Positions 9,034 to 17,733 of a DNA stretch of 55,424 nt are shown piece after piece; the stretch's first letter is position 1, and every line of letters starts with the position of its first letter. The translations under genes were made by a program, and so were the position numbers. Where the stretch lies: NCBI RefSeq assembly GCF_946481715.1, contig NZ_CAMLOV010000014.1, positions 1 through 55,424 on the forward strand, given 5' to 3'. Below the pieces are notes generated by a model that had not been told where the DNA came from, made no database searches, and was given only the letters and a program-made list of their open reading frames with translations. Source of the stretch: an uncultured Mucilaginibacter sp. Lineage in GTDB: Bacteria; Bacteroidota; Bacteroidia; Sphingobacteriales; Sphingobacteriaceae.

Positions 9034-10680
9034 ATGTTAAATCCAAAATCGTCCTTTTTCACAAAAAACACGTTCTATTTTTTCTTCATTTTGGTGATTT
9101 GCGGTTGCGCGGCCATGCAAAAACCTCAGGGTGGCCCCAGGGACCTCACCCCGCCCAAAATATTGAAAGCCACGCCCGAAGACCAAACCCGATTTTTTAA
9201 GGCCAAAGAAATCAGGATAGATTTTGATGAATATTTCAAGCTGACCAACCAATACCAGGAGATCAGTATTAGTCCCGCCCAGGAAAAACAGCCAGAGTAC
9301 AAAATAGACAAAAAAAGTTTGCTCATCCAGTTTAAGGATACCCTGCTAAAAAACACAACGTACGTTATCAACTTTGGTAAGGCCATTGCTGATGTAAATG
9401 AAAACAACGTGCTTAAAAATTTCACCTACGTTTTTTCAACCGGGCCGCACATCGATTCGCTTAGCCTATCCGGCCAGGTTATAAATTCAACCACCGGGCT
9501 AAAAGAAAAAGATGCAACGGTTTTTTTATTTTCTCTAAAAGACGACTCCCTCCTTTTTGGGAAAAAAAAGCCCGGGATTTTTACGACGACAGATACTGCG
9601 GGTAATTTCTCGTTGAATAATTTAGCCGAGAACACTTACCGGATCTACGCCCTGAAAGAAAGCAGTCCCGATAAAATATTCAACAACGATAACGATTTGA
9701 TCGCCTTCACAAAAAACCCGATCAGGGTGGATAAGGACAGCTCCAATATCGTACTTAAGCTTTTTAAACAAACCCCGGACAATTTCCGCGTTGCTGAAAA
9801 GAAATTTACGCTGGATGGAAAATTATCTATTATATTTAATAAGCCTGTGCAAAAGCCCTCTATCAAAGTATTATATCCCGCCAGCCTGGATAACCAAAAG
9901 ATAGTAGAGTTTACCAAAACAAAAGATACCGCTGTAATATATATGCGCAGTATGGCTTTCGATTCGTTAAGCCTTGCCATACTCGACAATAACAAACCAA
10001 TAGATACGGTTTACCAGAACAAAAATAAGAACGAGAAATTTGAACGAAACCTAACCTTCTCTTTTGGCGGCAACAGGGATAATAAATTGAAGCCGGGAAC
10101 AGACATGCCGATAATAGGTAGTTTTCCTTTGGAAAACTTTGATGCATCACAAATACAATTACTGGAAGATTCTATCCCCGTCACTACATTCAATTTATTA
10201 AAAGATACTTCCAATCTTCGCAAATACGCCATGAAATACCGTTGGCGGGTAAACTCGAAGTATCAGCTCACACTAGACGAAGGTGCATTTACAGACATAT
10301 ACGGCGATAAGAGTAAAAAGTCGTTTAAACAATTCACAGTAGATAAACCTGAAAACTATAGTCAGCTTACGCTAAAAGTTACCGTGCCTGCAGATACCGG
10401 AAAAACTTATATTGTAGAATTGCTTGACGAAATTAAAACAGTGCTGCGCAGCGATGTGGTGTCAAAAAACACATCGTTGGTTTACAAGAATTATACAACC
10501 ACAAAATACACGGTGCGTATTATTTATGATGCTAACCACAACGGCCGCTGGGATAGCGGCAACGTAAAGCGACGGGAGCAACCCGAAACAATTTGGGTTA
10601 GCCCTAAAGAGATAGCCCTGCGTGCCAATTGGGAAGCGGAAGAACCATTGGACATCCCGCGGGAACAAACTAATCCATAA
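9034..10680 (+). CDS. Lipoprotein with N-terminal Ig-like (Big_5) domain
   Basis: A 548-residue exported lipoprotein: basic start, hydrophobic helix (about 12-23) and lipobox VICGC (Cys25). Residues about 40-140 read as a bacterial Ig-like Big_5 domain (TPPKILKATPED... FKDTLLKNTTYVINFGKAIADVNENN... YVFSTG). A second beta-rich domain with the TDTAGNFSLNNL pattern of carboxypeptidase-regulatory folds follows at about 145-235; the rest is beta-rich and unassigned. Proteins with this architecture are widespread in Bacteroidota and of unknown role, presumably envelope structural. Its last 11 bases overlap the convergent carbonic anhydrase gene, so no terminator lies between them. Confidence 0.8.
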   Translation: MLNPKSSFFTKNTFYFFFILVICGCAAMQKPQGGPRDLTPPKILKATPEDQTRFFKAKEIRIDFDEYFKLTNQYQEISISPAQEKQPEYKIDKKSLLIQFKDTLLKNTTYVINFGKAIADVNENNVLKNFTYVFSTGPHIDSLSLSGQVINSTTGLKEKDATVFLFSLKDDSLLFGKKKPGIFTTTDTAGNFSLNNLAENTYRIYALKESSPDKIFNNDNDLIAFTKNPIRVDKDSSNIVLKLFKQTPDNFRVAEKKFTLDGKLSIIFNKPVQKPSIKVLYPASLDNQKIVEFTKTKDTAVIYMRSMAFDSLSLAILDNNKPIDTVYQNKNKNEKFERNLTFSFGGNRDNKLKPGTDMPIIGSFPLENFDASQIQLLEDSIPVTTFNLLKDTSNLRKYAMKYRWRVNSKYQLTLDEGAFTDIYGDKSKKSFKQFTVDKPENYSQLTLKVTVPADTGKTYIVELLDEIKTVLRSDVVSKNTSLVYKNYTTTKYTVRIIYDANHNGRWDSGNVKRREQPETIWVSPKEIALRANWEAEEPLDIPREQTNP

Positions 10681-11182
10681 ACCAGCCCGAGTACATAATA
10701 TAGTTTTGCGGCAATTTATCTAATAAAGCCTTTTGCTCATCGGTAAGGGGCTTTATTTTTTTGGCAGGCGTACCGGCGTATAAATAGCCCGACTCGCAAA
10801 TGATTTTCTCTAACACTACCGAACCTGCCCCTATGATCACGTATTCTTCCACCACGGCATCATCCATTACAATAGCGCCCATACCTATCAAAACATTATT
10901 GCGCAGCGTGCAGCCGTGCACAATGGCGTTATGACCGATGGAAACATTATCGCCTATATTAGTAGGTGCTTTTAAATAAGTGGCGTGTATAATAGCACCA
11001 TCCTGGATGTTGGTATTATCCCCTATTTTGATGTAATGCACATCGCCACGGATAACCGCATTAAACCAAACTGAGCAATTATCGCCCATTATTACATCGC
11101 CTACGATGGTAGCGTTTTCGGCAATGAAGCAGTCTTTACCCCACATAGGGCTTTTATCTTTTACGGGGAGAATAACGGGCAT
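10670..11182 (-). CDS. Gamma-class carbonic anhydrase family protein
   Basis: A 170-residue left-handed beta-helix protein of the gamma carbonic anhydrase group (YrdA/PaaY/CaiE-like). Hexapeptide turns run from about residue 18 to 140, and the three metal-binding histidines of the family are seen as His66 (IIHATY), His84 and His89 (GHNAIVHGC). The C-terminal helix packs across the trimer in relatives. Activity may be CO2 hydration or a related reaction; the glutamates of the archaeal Cam enzyme are not evident, as in most bacterial members. It is convergent with, and overlaps by 11 bases, the Big_5 lipoprotein gene. Confidence 0.9.
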   Translation of the reverse strand: MPVILPVKDKSPMWGKDCFIAENATIVGDVIMGDNCSVWFNAVIRGDVHYIKIGDNTNIQDGAIIHATYLKAPTNIGDNVSIGHNAIVHGCTLRNNVLIGMGAIVMDDAVVEEYVIIGAGSVVLEKIICESGYLYAGTPAKKIKPLTDEQKALLDKLPQNYIMYSGWFMD

Positions 11183-11249
11183 AACTTATTGAGGGGAAAG
11201 GTAAAAGGATAAAGGTAAAAGCTTTTTAAAATTTGTCTGTTAAAATATT

Positions 11250-11257
11250 TATGTTTG
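11250..11257 (+). promoter_or_regulatory. -7 promoter box TATGTTTG (tRNA-Gly)
   Basis: TAnnTTTG match ten bases before the mature 5' end of the tRNA, consistent with a very short 5' leader. Confidence 0.65.
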
Positions 11258-11267
11258 CCAATAATTA

Positions 11268-11340
11268 GCGGGAATAGCTCAGTCGGTAGAGCGTCAGTTT
11301 CCCAAACTGAAGGCCGCGGGTTCGAATCCCGTTTTCCGCT
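11268..11340 (+). tRNA. tRNA-Gly (anticodon CCC)
   Basis: A full cloverleaf of 73 bases. The acceptor GCGGGAA pairs with TTTCCGC (one G-T), the D arm has AGCTCAGTCGGTAGAGC, and the anticodon stem TCAGT/ACTGA holds loop TTCCCAA with anticodon CCC. The T arm is GCGGG-TTCGAAT-CCCGT, and the discriminator is T. CCA is not encoded. It reads GGG glycine codons. The AT-rich gene on the other strand ends one base beyond its 3' end. Confidence 0.97.
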
Positions 11341-11341
11341 C

Positions 11342-12049
11342 TTAATATTCTACATTTCTATTAACTACACCCAAATATTTGGAGGCGTTAATCCAATAAT
11401 TTACATCTTGCGTACTCTCTTTTATTTTCTTGAGCCAAATTTGGGATTGTATATCTCCATAGTCTGCAAACTGTTGAAGGCGCCAAATCGATATTTCTGT
11501 AGATGAGGGCAAAGCTCCTTTAAATTCCCTCCAACCATTATCTATAAGCTTCAGCTCCCTTACTTGGGCTGCTTCCATCTTAACTTTTACGGCTGATATT
11601 TCCTCGATACTTATCCATTCCAAATCTGATAACTCAATCGAAATATCTTGAGGTTTCGAAAAAAACTTAGTCGGATACAAATCAGTTCTATCATTAGAAA
11701 CCTGGTCTTTTCTAAACTCTATAACTAATTCGTTCTCGAAAATATTACAGTTTAATACCCAAACATTGGAAAACTTTATTACGCTAAAAACTCTTTCACA
11801 TACATCATAAATAAAAAAGCCTTCATTCAAATTAGTAAAAATTGGCAAACAAACCAAGTTAGACATAGAACTCCAGGATGTTCTTTGCCCGGAAAATAGC
11901 GTATACAAAACATCAAAATCAATACGCTTTTTATTTTCAATATCATATAAATAAAAATTACACATATTCATACCCATACGCGGTTCTATGAAATTATAAA
12001 AGAACATTTCATAATTACCGTTTGGCGATATCGATGATATATTTTCCAT
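11342..12049 (-). CDS. Hypothetical protein, AT-rich orphan next to tRNA-Gly
   Basis: A 235-residue protein with no signal peptide, membrane segment or motif that I recognise. The start (SPNGNYEMFFYNF...NFYLYDIENKKRIDF) looks like one or two beta-propeller-type strands, and the C-terminal third is helical and rich in charged residues. Its DNA is visibly more AT-rich than nadB or the carbonic anhydrase gene. It starts 10 bases downstream of nadB on the same strand and stops one base from the tRNA-Gly 3' end. Both composition and position suggest an acquired gene, but no integrase or att repeat is visible. It might be a cytoplasmic immunity-type protein; that is a guess. Confidence 0.6.
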   Translation of the reverse strand: MENISSISPNGNYEMFFYNFIEPRMGMNMCNFYLYDIENKKRIDFDVLYTLFSGQRTSWSSMSNLVCLPIFTNLNEGFFIYDVCERVFSVIKFSNVWVLNCNIFENELVIEFRKDQVSNDRTDLYPTKFFSKPQDISIELSDLEWISIEEISAVKVKMEAAQVRELKLIDNGWREFKGALPSSTEISIWRLQQFADYGDIQSQIWLKKIKESTQDVNYWINASKYLGVVNRNVEY

Positions 12050-12059
12050 TCACATTAAT

Positions 12060-13652
12060 TCAAAACACCGTATCCTCCAACATATCCGCATGCTCGGGAT
12101 AATCTGTCGTATAGTGCAGCCCCCTGCTTTCGTGCCTGGCCATGGCAGATTTTACCACCAGGTAACTCACCTGTATCAAATTGCGCAGCTCGCAAAGCTT
12201 AACCGATACCTTGGTTTGCTTGTAAAAATCCTCTGTTTCTTCATAAAGCAAACGCAGCCTGCGCATTGCACGCTCTAACCTAAAGTCAGATCGGACTATA
12301 CCTACATAGTCATTCATCAATTTCTGCATTTCGCGAATGTTGTGGGTAACCAAAATATCCTCGTTAGAAAGCTTTACACCATGCTCGTTCCAGTCGGGTA
12401 TATTGGCAGGTATCTCGAATTCCGAAAAAGCAACAACGGCATCTGTATAAATTCTATGCGCAAAAACCAATGCCTCTAATAACGAATTTGATGCAAGCCT
12501 ATTAGCACCATGCAAGCCTGTTGACGAACATTCCCCGCAGGCATACAATTGCCTGATAGAAGAACGGCCGCTATGGTCTACCAGTACCCCGCCGCACATA
12601 TAATGAGAAGCAGGCGCCACCGGGATCATGTCACGGGTCATATCTATACCAATATCCAGGCACTTTGCATAAATATTAGGGAAGTGCTCTAAAATATCTT
12701 TCTTCTTTTTATGCGTGATATCAAGATAAACAAACTCCTCGCCCGATTTTTTTATCTCAGCATCAATTGCCCGGGCAACAATATCACGTGGCGCAAGCGA
12801 TTTACGTTCATCGTACTCCTGCATAAATTCCTCGCCATTGGTACGGCGTAACACACCACCCATACCACGTACGGCTTCTGATATAAGGAAAGACGGGTAT
12901 TCACCCGGATTGTATAAAGCCGTGGGATGGAACTGGATAAACTCCATATTCCGTACCTTTCCTTTAGCACGGTAAACCATGGCAACGCCGTCACCGGTAG
13001 CAATAGTTGGGTTAGTAGTAACCGAGTAAATATGCCCGGCACCACCCGATGCCATTACCGTAACTTTAGACAATATTTTCTCTACATGGTTATTTTCGGT
13101 ATTGAACGCGTAAATACCATAACAGGTAATATTATCCGATGATTTTTTTACCAATTCGCCCAAATGGTGCTGGGTGATAAGGTCTACCGCGAAATAATGG
13201 GTTAATATCTCAATATTCGGTTCGCGGTGTATTTCCTCTAATAAGGACCTTTCAATCTCGAAACCCGTAATATCCTTATAATGCAACACTCTGAATTCGG
13301 AGTGCCCACCTTCTTTTGCAAGGTCGTAATTGCCTTCATTTGTCCTGTCGAAGTTGGTACCGTACTCTATAATTTCGTTGATCCGCTCCGGGCCTTCTTT
13401 TACTACAGCCTCTACAACTTCCTTATCGCACAGCCCATCGCCGGCAATTAGGGTGTCATTTATATGCTTTTCAAACGAATCTTCTTTTTTATCAACAACC
13501 ACCGCCACGCCGCCCTGGGCATACTTAGTGTTGCTTTCGTCTTCGTTGGCTTTGGTAACTATCAGTACCTTACCATGCTTTGCAGCCTTTAGTGCAAAAC
13601 TCAATCCGGCTATGCCCGAACCTACTACCAGGAAATCCACAGTTCTGGTCAT
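12060..13652 (-). CDS. nadB: L-aspartate oxidase
   Basis: A 530-residue flavoprotein that oxidises L-aspartate to iminoaspartate, the first step of de novo NAD synthesis; NadA then condenses this with dihydroxyacetone phosphate. The FAD motif VGSGIAGLSFALKAAKHG is at about residues 9-26. NTKYAQGGVA, the active-site region HPTALYNPG, SEAVRGMGG and the CGECSSTGLHGANRLASNSLLEALVF segment are all diagnostic of NadB as opposed to succinate dehydrogenase. The C-terminal helical domain is present. It is divergent from nadA across a long AT-rich spacer, which suggests shared control of the pathway. Confidence 0.96.
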   Translation of the reverse strand: MTRTVDFLVVGSGIAGLSFALKAAKHGKVLIVTKANEDESNTKYAQGGVAVVVDKKEDSFEKHINDTLIAGDGLCDKEVVEAVVKEGPERINEIIEYGTNFDRTNEGNYDLAKEGGHSEFRVLHYKDITGFEIERSLLEEIHREPNIEILTHYFAVDLITQHHLGELVKKSSDNITCYGIYAFNTENNHVEKILSKVTVMASGGAGHIYSVTTNPTIATGDGVAMVYRAKGKVRNMEFIQFHPTALYNPGEYPSFLISEAVRGMGGVLRRTNGEEFMQEYDERKSLAPRDIVARAIDAEIKKSGEEFVYLDITHKKKKDILEHFPNIYAKCLDIGIDMTRDMIPVAPASHYMCGGVLVDHSGRSSIRQLYACGECSSTGLHGANRLASNSLLEALVFAHRIYTDAVVAFSEFEIPANIPDWNEHGVKLSNEDILVTHNIREMQKLMNDYVGIVRSDFRLERAMRRLRLLYEETEDFYKQTKVSVKLCELRNLIQVSYLVVKSAMARHESRGLHYTTDYPEHADMLEDTVF

Positions 13653-14059
13653 GCGTTATCTATATATTGTGTAAAATTAGTACTAATGTTAATAAGCGGT
13701 ACAAAACGTGTTAAATTTGTGTAAGTAAATAATTAGAAATACCTGCGATAGTTAACAACTCCGGTTTTCTCCGATTTTTACAATACTTTTGAGCGATTTG
13801 TAAGACGATATTACAACGAAACTAACATTTTATTGAGCAAGTAAATATTAACATTTAACTTTTTACATAAATACTTGCTTATCATATAAAGCTAAAAATC
13901 AGTAAAATGAAAAATAAAAAAGCGTTGATAAATGTTAGTAAAATTGTAGAAACAACTTTTTTACTAAATCGCATCACAACTTTTAAACAATACTAACACC
14001 TTAATAACAATAGGTTTTATTTATATATAAAAAGAACTTATTATTAATTGATTTGTGGA
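13653..14059. other. AT-rich divergent control region between nadB and nadA
   Basis: About 400 bases, strongly AT-rich, with no gene longer than 30 codons. It must contain the promoters of both nad genes, but I could not place a clean TAnnTTTG box for either. A 29-codon frame (13907-13996, plus strand, beginning MKNKKALINV) lies inside; it could be chance or a leader peptide. No NiaR or NrtR operator was recognised. Confidence 0.5.
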
Positions 14060-15052
14060 ATGGATACCTTCGAAGAAATAAAAATGAATGGTTTTGCCGA
14101 CGAATACATCGACCCGTCGCTTGACCTTTTTGCCGAGATCAATAAACTTAAAAAAGAAAAAAATGCTGTTGTGCTTGCCCACTATTACCAGGAAGGGGAT
14201 ATACAGGATATTGCCGATTATATTGGCGATAGCCTTGGGCTTTCTCAGCAAGCTGCTAAAACCGATGCCGATATTATTGTTTTTGCCGGTGTACACTTTA
14301 TGGCCGAAACAGCAAAAATATTATCGCCAAACAAGAAGGTTTTACTACCGGATTTGAAGGCAGGATGCTCGCTTGCCGACAGCTGCCCGCCGCATTTGTT
14401 CAGGAAATTTAAAGAGAATTACCCCGACCATTTGGTTATCACTTATGTGAATTGTACTGCAGAACTGAAAGCTTTAAGCGATATTGTTTGTACCAGCAGC
14501 AATGCCGTGCAGATAGTAGAAAGCTTGCCGAAGGAACAGAAGATTATCTTCGGGCCGGATAAAAACCTGGGTGCCTGGGTAGCTAAAAAAACAGGGCGCG
14601 ACCTTGTACTTTGGAACGGTGCCTGTATGGTACACGAGATCTTCAGCCGCGAAAAAATAACCAAGCTGAAGGAGCGCCACCCCAATGCTAAGATACTGGC
14701 ACACCCGGAATGTGAGGAAGTGATACTGCAGATGGCAGATTACATAGGAAGCACCACCGGGATATTGAAATATGCTACCAACAGCCCCGAAACGGAATTT
14801 ATTGTAGCAACAGAAGCAGGCATTATACACCAGATGGAAAAGGAAAACCCATCTAAAAAATTTTTCCCGGCTCCGCCGAATAATACTTGTGCCTGCAACG
14901 ACTGCCCGCACATGAAGCGCAATACACTGGAGAAATTATACCTGTGTATGAAAAATGAAATGCCTGAGATAGAGGTGCCACTGCACATTATTGAAAGGGC
15001 AGTAAAACCGATTGAGAGGATGCTGGAGATCTCGGCCCGTTTGGGGTTGTAA
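14060..15052 (+). CDS. nadA: Quinolinate synthase (4Fe-4S)
   Basis: A 330-residue enzyme that condenses iminoaspartate with dihydroxyacetone phosphate to quinolinate. Three cluster cysteines fit the family pattern: Cys103 (AGCSLADSC), Cys189 (NGACMVHE) and Cys282 in CACNDCPHM near the C-terminus. Other family marks are LAHYYQ (39-44), GDSLGLS and [14 protein letters not shown]. The ATG at 14060 is preferred; the frame opens at a TTG at 14048 that adds only four residues (MICG). It faces nadB. The 27-base inverted repeat follows 14 bases after the stop and may act as its 3' end. Confidence 0.96.
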   Translation: MDTFEEIKMNGFADEYIDPSLDLFAEINKLKKEKNAVVLAHYYQEGDIQDIADYIGDSLGLSQQAAKTDADIIVFAGVHFMAETAKILSPNKKVLLPDLKAGCSLADSCPPHLFRKFKENYPDHLVITYVNCTAELKALSDIVCTSSNAVQIVESLPKEQKIIFGPDKNLGAWVAKKTGRDLVLWNGACMVHEIFSREKITKLKERHPNAKILAHPECEEVILQMADYIGSTTGILKYATNSPETEFIVATEAGIIHQMEKENPSKKFFPAPPNNTCACNDCPHMKRNTLEKLYLCMKNEMPEIEVPLHIIERAVKPIERMLEISARLGL

Positions 15053-15066
15053 CAACAAATAAAACA

Positions 15067-15160
15067 CGTCATTGCGAGGTACGAAGCAATCTCCCGATCC
15101 GCAGAGCAAATTGCAAGGTTGCTTTAGGGAGTAGAGATTGCTTCGTACCTCGCAATGACG
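15067..15160. repeat. 27-base perfect inverted repeat (REP-type) between nadA and thiL
   Basis: Arms 15067-15093 and 15134-15160 are exact reverse complements, beginning CGTCATTGCGAGG and ending CCTCGCAATGACG, with a 40-base loop. The CATTGCGAGG...GAAGCAATCT sequence is a REP family seen in many Bacteroidota and related genomes. As RNA it would form a very stable hairpin and could end or protect the nadA transcript. Confidence 0.9.
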
Positions 15161-15230
15161 CGTGAAGAAATCGGTGTAATCCAAAATTAATCGGCGTAAT
15201 CAATTAATAATCTGTGAAATCATATAAATA

Positions 15231-16271
15231 ATGTTTGAGAACCAGGAAAGAACCCATTTAGAGGAATTAGGCGAGTTTGGCTTGATCAACCACCTCACAA
15301 AAAATATAAAGCTTACCCAAAACAGCACCATAAAAGGCGTTGGCGATGATGCCGCAGTATTGGACCATGCCGGCAAAAAATTACTGGTATCTACCGATAT
15401 GCTTTTAGAGGGCATACACTTCGATTTGGCCTATACGCCGTTGAAGCACTTGGGCTATAAAGCCATACAGGTAAACCTGAGCGATATTTACGCCATGAAT
15501 GGTACTGCCAGCCAGGTAACGGTTTCTATTGGCATGAGCAGTAAATTCCCGCTGGAAGCCATTGAAGAACTGTACGAAGGTATTTACCTGGCTTGTGGTA
15601 ATTACAATGTGGATTTAATTGGCGGAGATACCACAGCATCAAAACAAGGTTTGGTTATCAGCGTAACTGTTTTAGGTTATGCCGATGAAAAAGATATTGT
15701 TTACCGCAACACGGCCGAAGAAGGCGACCTGATCTGTGTATCCGGAGACCTGGGTGGTGCCTACACTGGTTTGCAGTTATTAGAGCGCGAGAAACTGGTT
15801 TATATAGAAAACCCAAATATCCAGCCCGACCTGGAAGGCAAGGATTACATTGTAGAACGCCAGCTAAAACCCGAAGCACGTAAAGATATCATCGACTTGC
15901 TGAAAGAACTGGATGTAAAACCAACATCTATGATTGATGTAAGCGATGGTTTAGCATCCGAGCTATTACACATTTGTAAGCAAAGCGATAAGGGTTGTAA
16001 TTTATACGAGGAGAAGATACCTATCGACCCTATGACCTACGAAACCGCCCGCGAATTTGGCCTCGACCCTACGGTATGTGCCTTAAGCGGCGGCGAAGAT
16101 TATGAATTGCTCTTCACCGTAAAACAGGCAGAGTACGATAAAATAAAGTTTAAGATGGATTTTACCATCATTGGTTACGTTACCGAACCCAACGCCGGCT
16201 GTAATTTAATTACCAAAAGCGGCAATGTGCACCCATTGAAAGCACAGGGGTGGAATGCTTTTAAAGCGTAA
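15231..16271 (+). CDS. thiL: Thiamine-monophosphate kinase
   Basis: A 346-residue enzyme of the AIR-synthase/PurM superfamily that phosphorylates thiamine monophosphate to thiamine pyrophosphate with ATP. Marks are IKGVGDDAAVLD (about 34-45), LVSTDMLLEGIHFDL with the metal-binding aspartate, GGDTTAS, SGDLGGAYTGL, MIDVSDGLASELLHIC and SGGEDYELLF. Length is close to the family norm. The TPP riboswitch at the left edge is 15 kb away and on the other strand, so it does not control this gene; nothing like it precedes thiL. The next gene starts three bases after the stop, so they are probably co-transcribed. Confidence 0.95.
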   Translation: MFENQERTHLEELGEFGLINHLTKNIKLTQNSTIKGVGDDAAVLDHAGKKLLVSTDMLLEGIHFDLAYTPLKHLGYKAIQVNLSDIYAMNGTASQVTVSIGMSSKFPLEAIEELYEGIYLACGNYNVDLIGGDTTASKQGLVISVTVLGYADEKDIVYRNTAEEGDLICVSGDLGGAYTGLQLLEREKLVYIENPNIQPDLEGKDYIVERQLKPEARKDIIDLLKELDVKPTSMIDVSDGLASELLHICKQSDKGCNLYEEKIPIDPMTYETAREFGLDPTVCALSGGEDYELLFTVKQAEYDKIKFKMDFTIIGYVTEPNAGCNLITKSGNVHPLKAQGWNAFKA

Positions 16272-16274
16272 TTA

Positions 16275-17129
16275 ATGATGATAAAAAAAGTTTATTTATT
16301 TACTTGCTTCCTGCTCATATTTGGTCAGCTTAAAGCGCAGCAATCTATAAAGTTTGCTTACAAATATCTGCCCAACCATAATTACTTAACTGCGATATCA
16401 ACGCGATCTAATGCCGAAATTAACATTACAGGTAGCCCGGAGGATTTAAAAAAGTTTAAAGCAAGTGGCGCTAATGAAAAAATGATATTGACGGGTACCA
16501 TGGATATGGACTATACCGTTAAATCGGGCTCGTACACAAAAGATGAAATTTTCCCGGTGTTGCTTACCTATAATCATATTGTTAGTAAACACATGCTGGA
16601 CGGTAAGTTAATGCCTGCGAAGCCCAACGAGATACAGGAAAAGAAAATATTTGCGCATTCGGATGCCGGTGGAAAATTAAAGATTGATTCGATAGCTGGT
16701 GCCTCGAGTAATAAAGATAGCGTAATTAAGGTGATAGCCTCCATTATGGAGAACTTTAACCGGGAAATTAAGTTCCCCGAAAATGGAATGAAAATTGGAG
16801 ATTCCTTCACCCAGGATCTTCCTATGAATTTACCTATCATGGGCAGTACCGTACGCGTTGCCATGAATTTGATTTACAAACTAACGGGTACAAAAGATGA
16901 TATTGCTTATTTTGATGTGGACCAAACAGCTGCATTCAATTTACCAACACAATATGGGCCTGTTAATATAAAGGGCGCCGGAAATGGTAAAATGGAGTTC
17001 TCCATAAAAAAGAGTTTTCCTATAAAATATGATAGCAACTCCGAATTAACCTATACCATGGAAATAGAAAACTTATCAATTGGTGGGCTGATAAAAATAA
17101 ATACTGTGCTAACTACTAAAGTAGATTAG
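16275..17129 (+). CDS. Exported protein of unknown function (possibly DUF6263-like)
   Basis: A 284-residue protein with a Sec signal peptide (about 1-21, ending LKAQQ) and no membrane segment afterwards. The mature part begins with FAYKYLPNHNYL and is beta-rich, alternating polar and hydrophobic residues; repeated GTMDMDY, GDSFTQDLPM and FDVDQTAAF segments resemble the DUF6263 type of periplasmic protein, but I am not sure of that. It follows thiL by three bases, so the pairing is by transcription and not evidently by function. ATG 16275 and ATG 16278 are equally possible starts. Confidence 0.7.
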   Translation: MMIKKVYLFTCFLLIFGQLKAQQSIKFAYKYLPNHNYLTAISTRSNAEINITGSPEDLKKFKASGANEKMILTGTMDMDYTVKSGSYTKDEIFPVLLTYNHIVSKHMLDGKLMPAKPNEIQEKKIFAHSDAGGKLKIDSIAGASSNKDSVIKVIASIMENFNREIKFPENGMKIGDSFTQDLPMNLPIMGSTVRVAMNLIYKLTGTKDDIAYFDVDQTAAFNLPTQYGPVNIKGAGNGKMEFSIKKSFPIKYDSNSELTYTMEIENLSIGGLIKINTVLTTKVD

Positions 17130-17134
17130 CGTTA

Positions 17135-17542
17135 CTATGATTTCTGCATCCAACTCTGCAGCAAAATAACAGCTGAAATCGTATCCACCAACTCCTTATT
17201 CTGCCTGGCTTTTTTGCCCATGCCGCTCTGGGCTATGGTTGCCGATGCCATTTTAGAAGTAAAGCGTTCGTCCAGCATTTCTATTGGGATTTCGGGGAAG
17301 TTTTTTTTGAGCAGGGTTACAAAACCTCTTACATGCTGGGCAGATTGCGAGGGCGTATTATCCATTTGCTTAGGCTCCCCAACAATAAAGCGCTCCACCG
17401 GTTCGGCCTGCAGGTATTTTTTTAGGTAATCTATAATTTTTATCGGGTGGATGGTGTCTAAACCGGTCGCGATGATCTGCATCGGGTCGGTAACCGCAAT
17501 GCCGATGCGCTTGGTACCATAATCGAAAGCCATGATTCTCAT
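17135..17542 (-). CDS. ruvX: Putative pre-16S rRNA nuclease / Holliday junction resolvase-like (YqgF)
   Basis: A 135-residue RNase H-like protein of the YqgF/RuvX family, which trims the 5' end of pre-16S rRNA and was first proposed as a Holliday junction resolvase. It begins MRIMAFDYGTKRIGIAVTD, with the catalytic aspartate in FDYG; VGEPKQMD, the glutamate/aspartate-bearing MLDERFTS and a final DTISAVILLQSW helix complete the fold. The frame extends 45 codons upstream, but that part translates a repeat-rich spacer. The start at 17542 gives the normal family length. Convergent with the exported protein gene five bases away. Confidence 0.92.
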   Translation of the reverse strand: MRIMAFDYGTKRIGIAVTDPMQIIATGLDTIHPIKIIDYLKKYLQAEPVERFIVGEPKQMDNTPSQSAQHVRGFVTLLKKNFPEIPIEMLDERFTSKMASATIAQSGMGKKARQNKELVDTISAVILLQSWMQKS

Positions 17543-17562
17543 TGCTTCGCAGATATGAGATG

Positions 17563-17690
17563 TGAGACGTGAGATATGAGATGTGGCATGGTGCAAATAT
17601 ATGAGATGTGAGTTTTTTTGCCACATGTTGTTAACTATAAAATTCGCCTTAAGCATAGCTTCTGTCTCAAATCTCATATCTCACGTCTCA
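17563..17690. repeat. Inverted and tandem repeats between ruvX and holB
   Basis: A 19-base exact inverted pair (17563-17581 with 17672-17690, containing GAGACGTGAGATATGAG) sits in a wider block (17551-17586 and 17664-17715) made of degenerate units such as GAGATATGAGATGTG and its complement. It fills the divergent promoter region of ruvX and holB. Such units look like slippage-prone simple repeats dispersed in genomes of this group. Confidence 0.7.
17594..17601 (-). promoter_or_regulatory. -7 promoter box TATATTTG (ruvX)
   Basis: TAnnTTTG match on the minus strand, 51 bases before the preferred ruvX ATG; it lies within the loop of the repeat block. Confidence 0.45.
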
Positions 17691-17720
17691 AATCTAATTC
17701 CACATCTCAAATCTATTTTT

Positions 17721-17728
17721 TACCTTGC
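17721..17728 (+). promoter_or_regulatory. Variant -7 box TACCTTGC (holB)
   Basis: Resembles TAnnTTTG with a TTGC end and ends five bases before the holB ATG. If used, the holB-ricT-gldH transcript is nearly leaderless. Confidence 0.4.
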
Positions 17729-17733
17729 ACACA

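Noticed and set aside
11268..12059. Integrated mobile element at tRNA-Gly
   Set aside because: No integrase, and no direct repeat of the tRNA 3' end was found by eye; only the orphan gene's composition is suggestive.
13907..13996. 29-codon frame before nadA as a gene
   Set aside because: No ribosome-binding site or recognised family; kept only as a weak observation.
15231..16271. Control of thiL by the TPP riboswitch
   Set aside because: The riboswitch is 15 kb away and on the opposite strand, reading off the left edge.
17543..17677. 45-residue N-terminal extension of RuvX
   Set aside because: It translates the repeat-rich spacer, and the family starts at the FDYG segment a few residues after ATG 17542.
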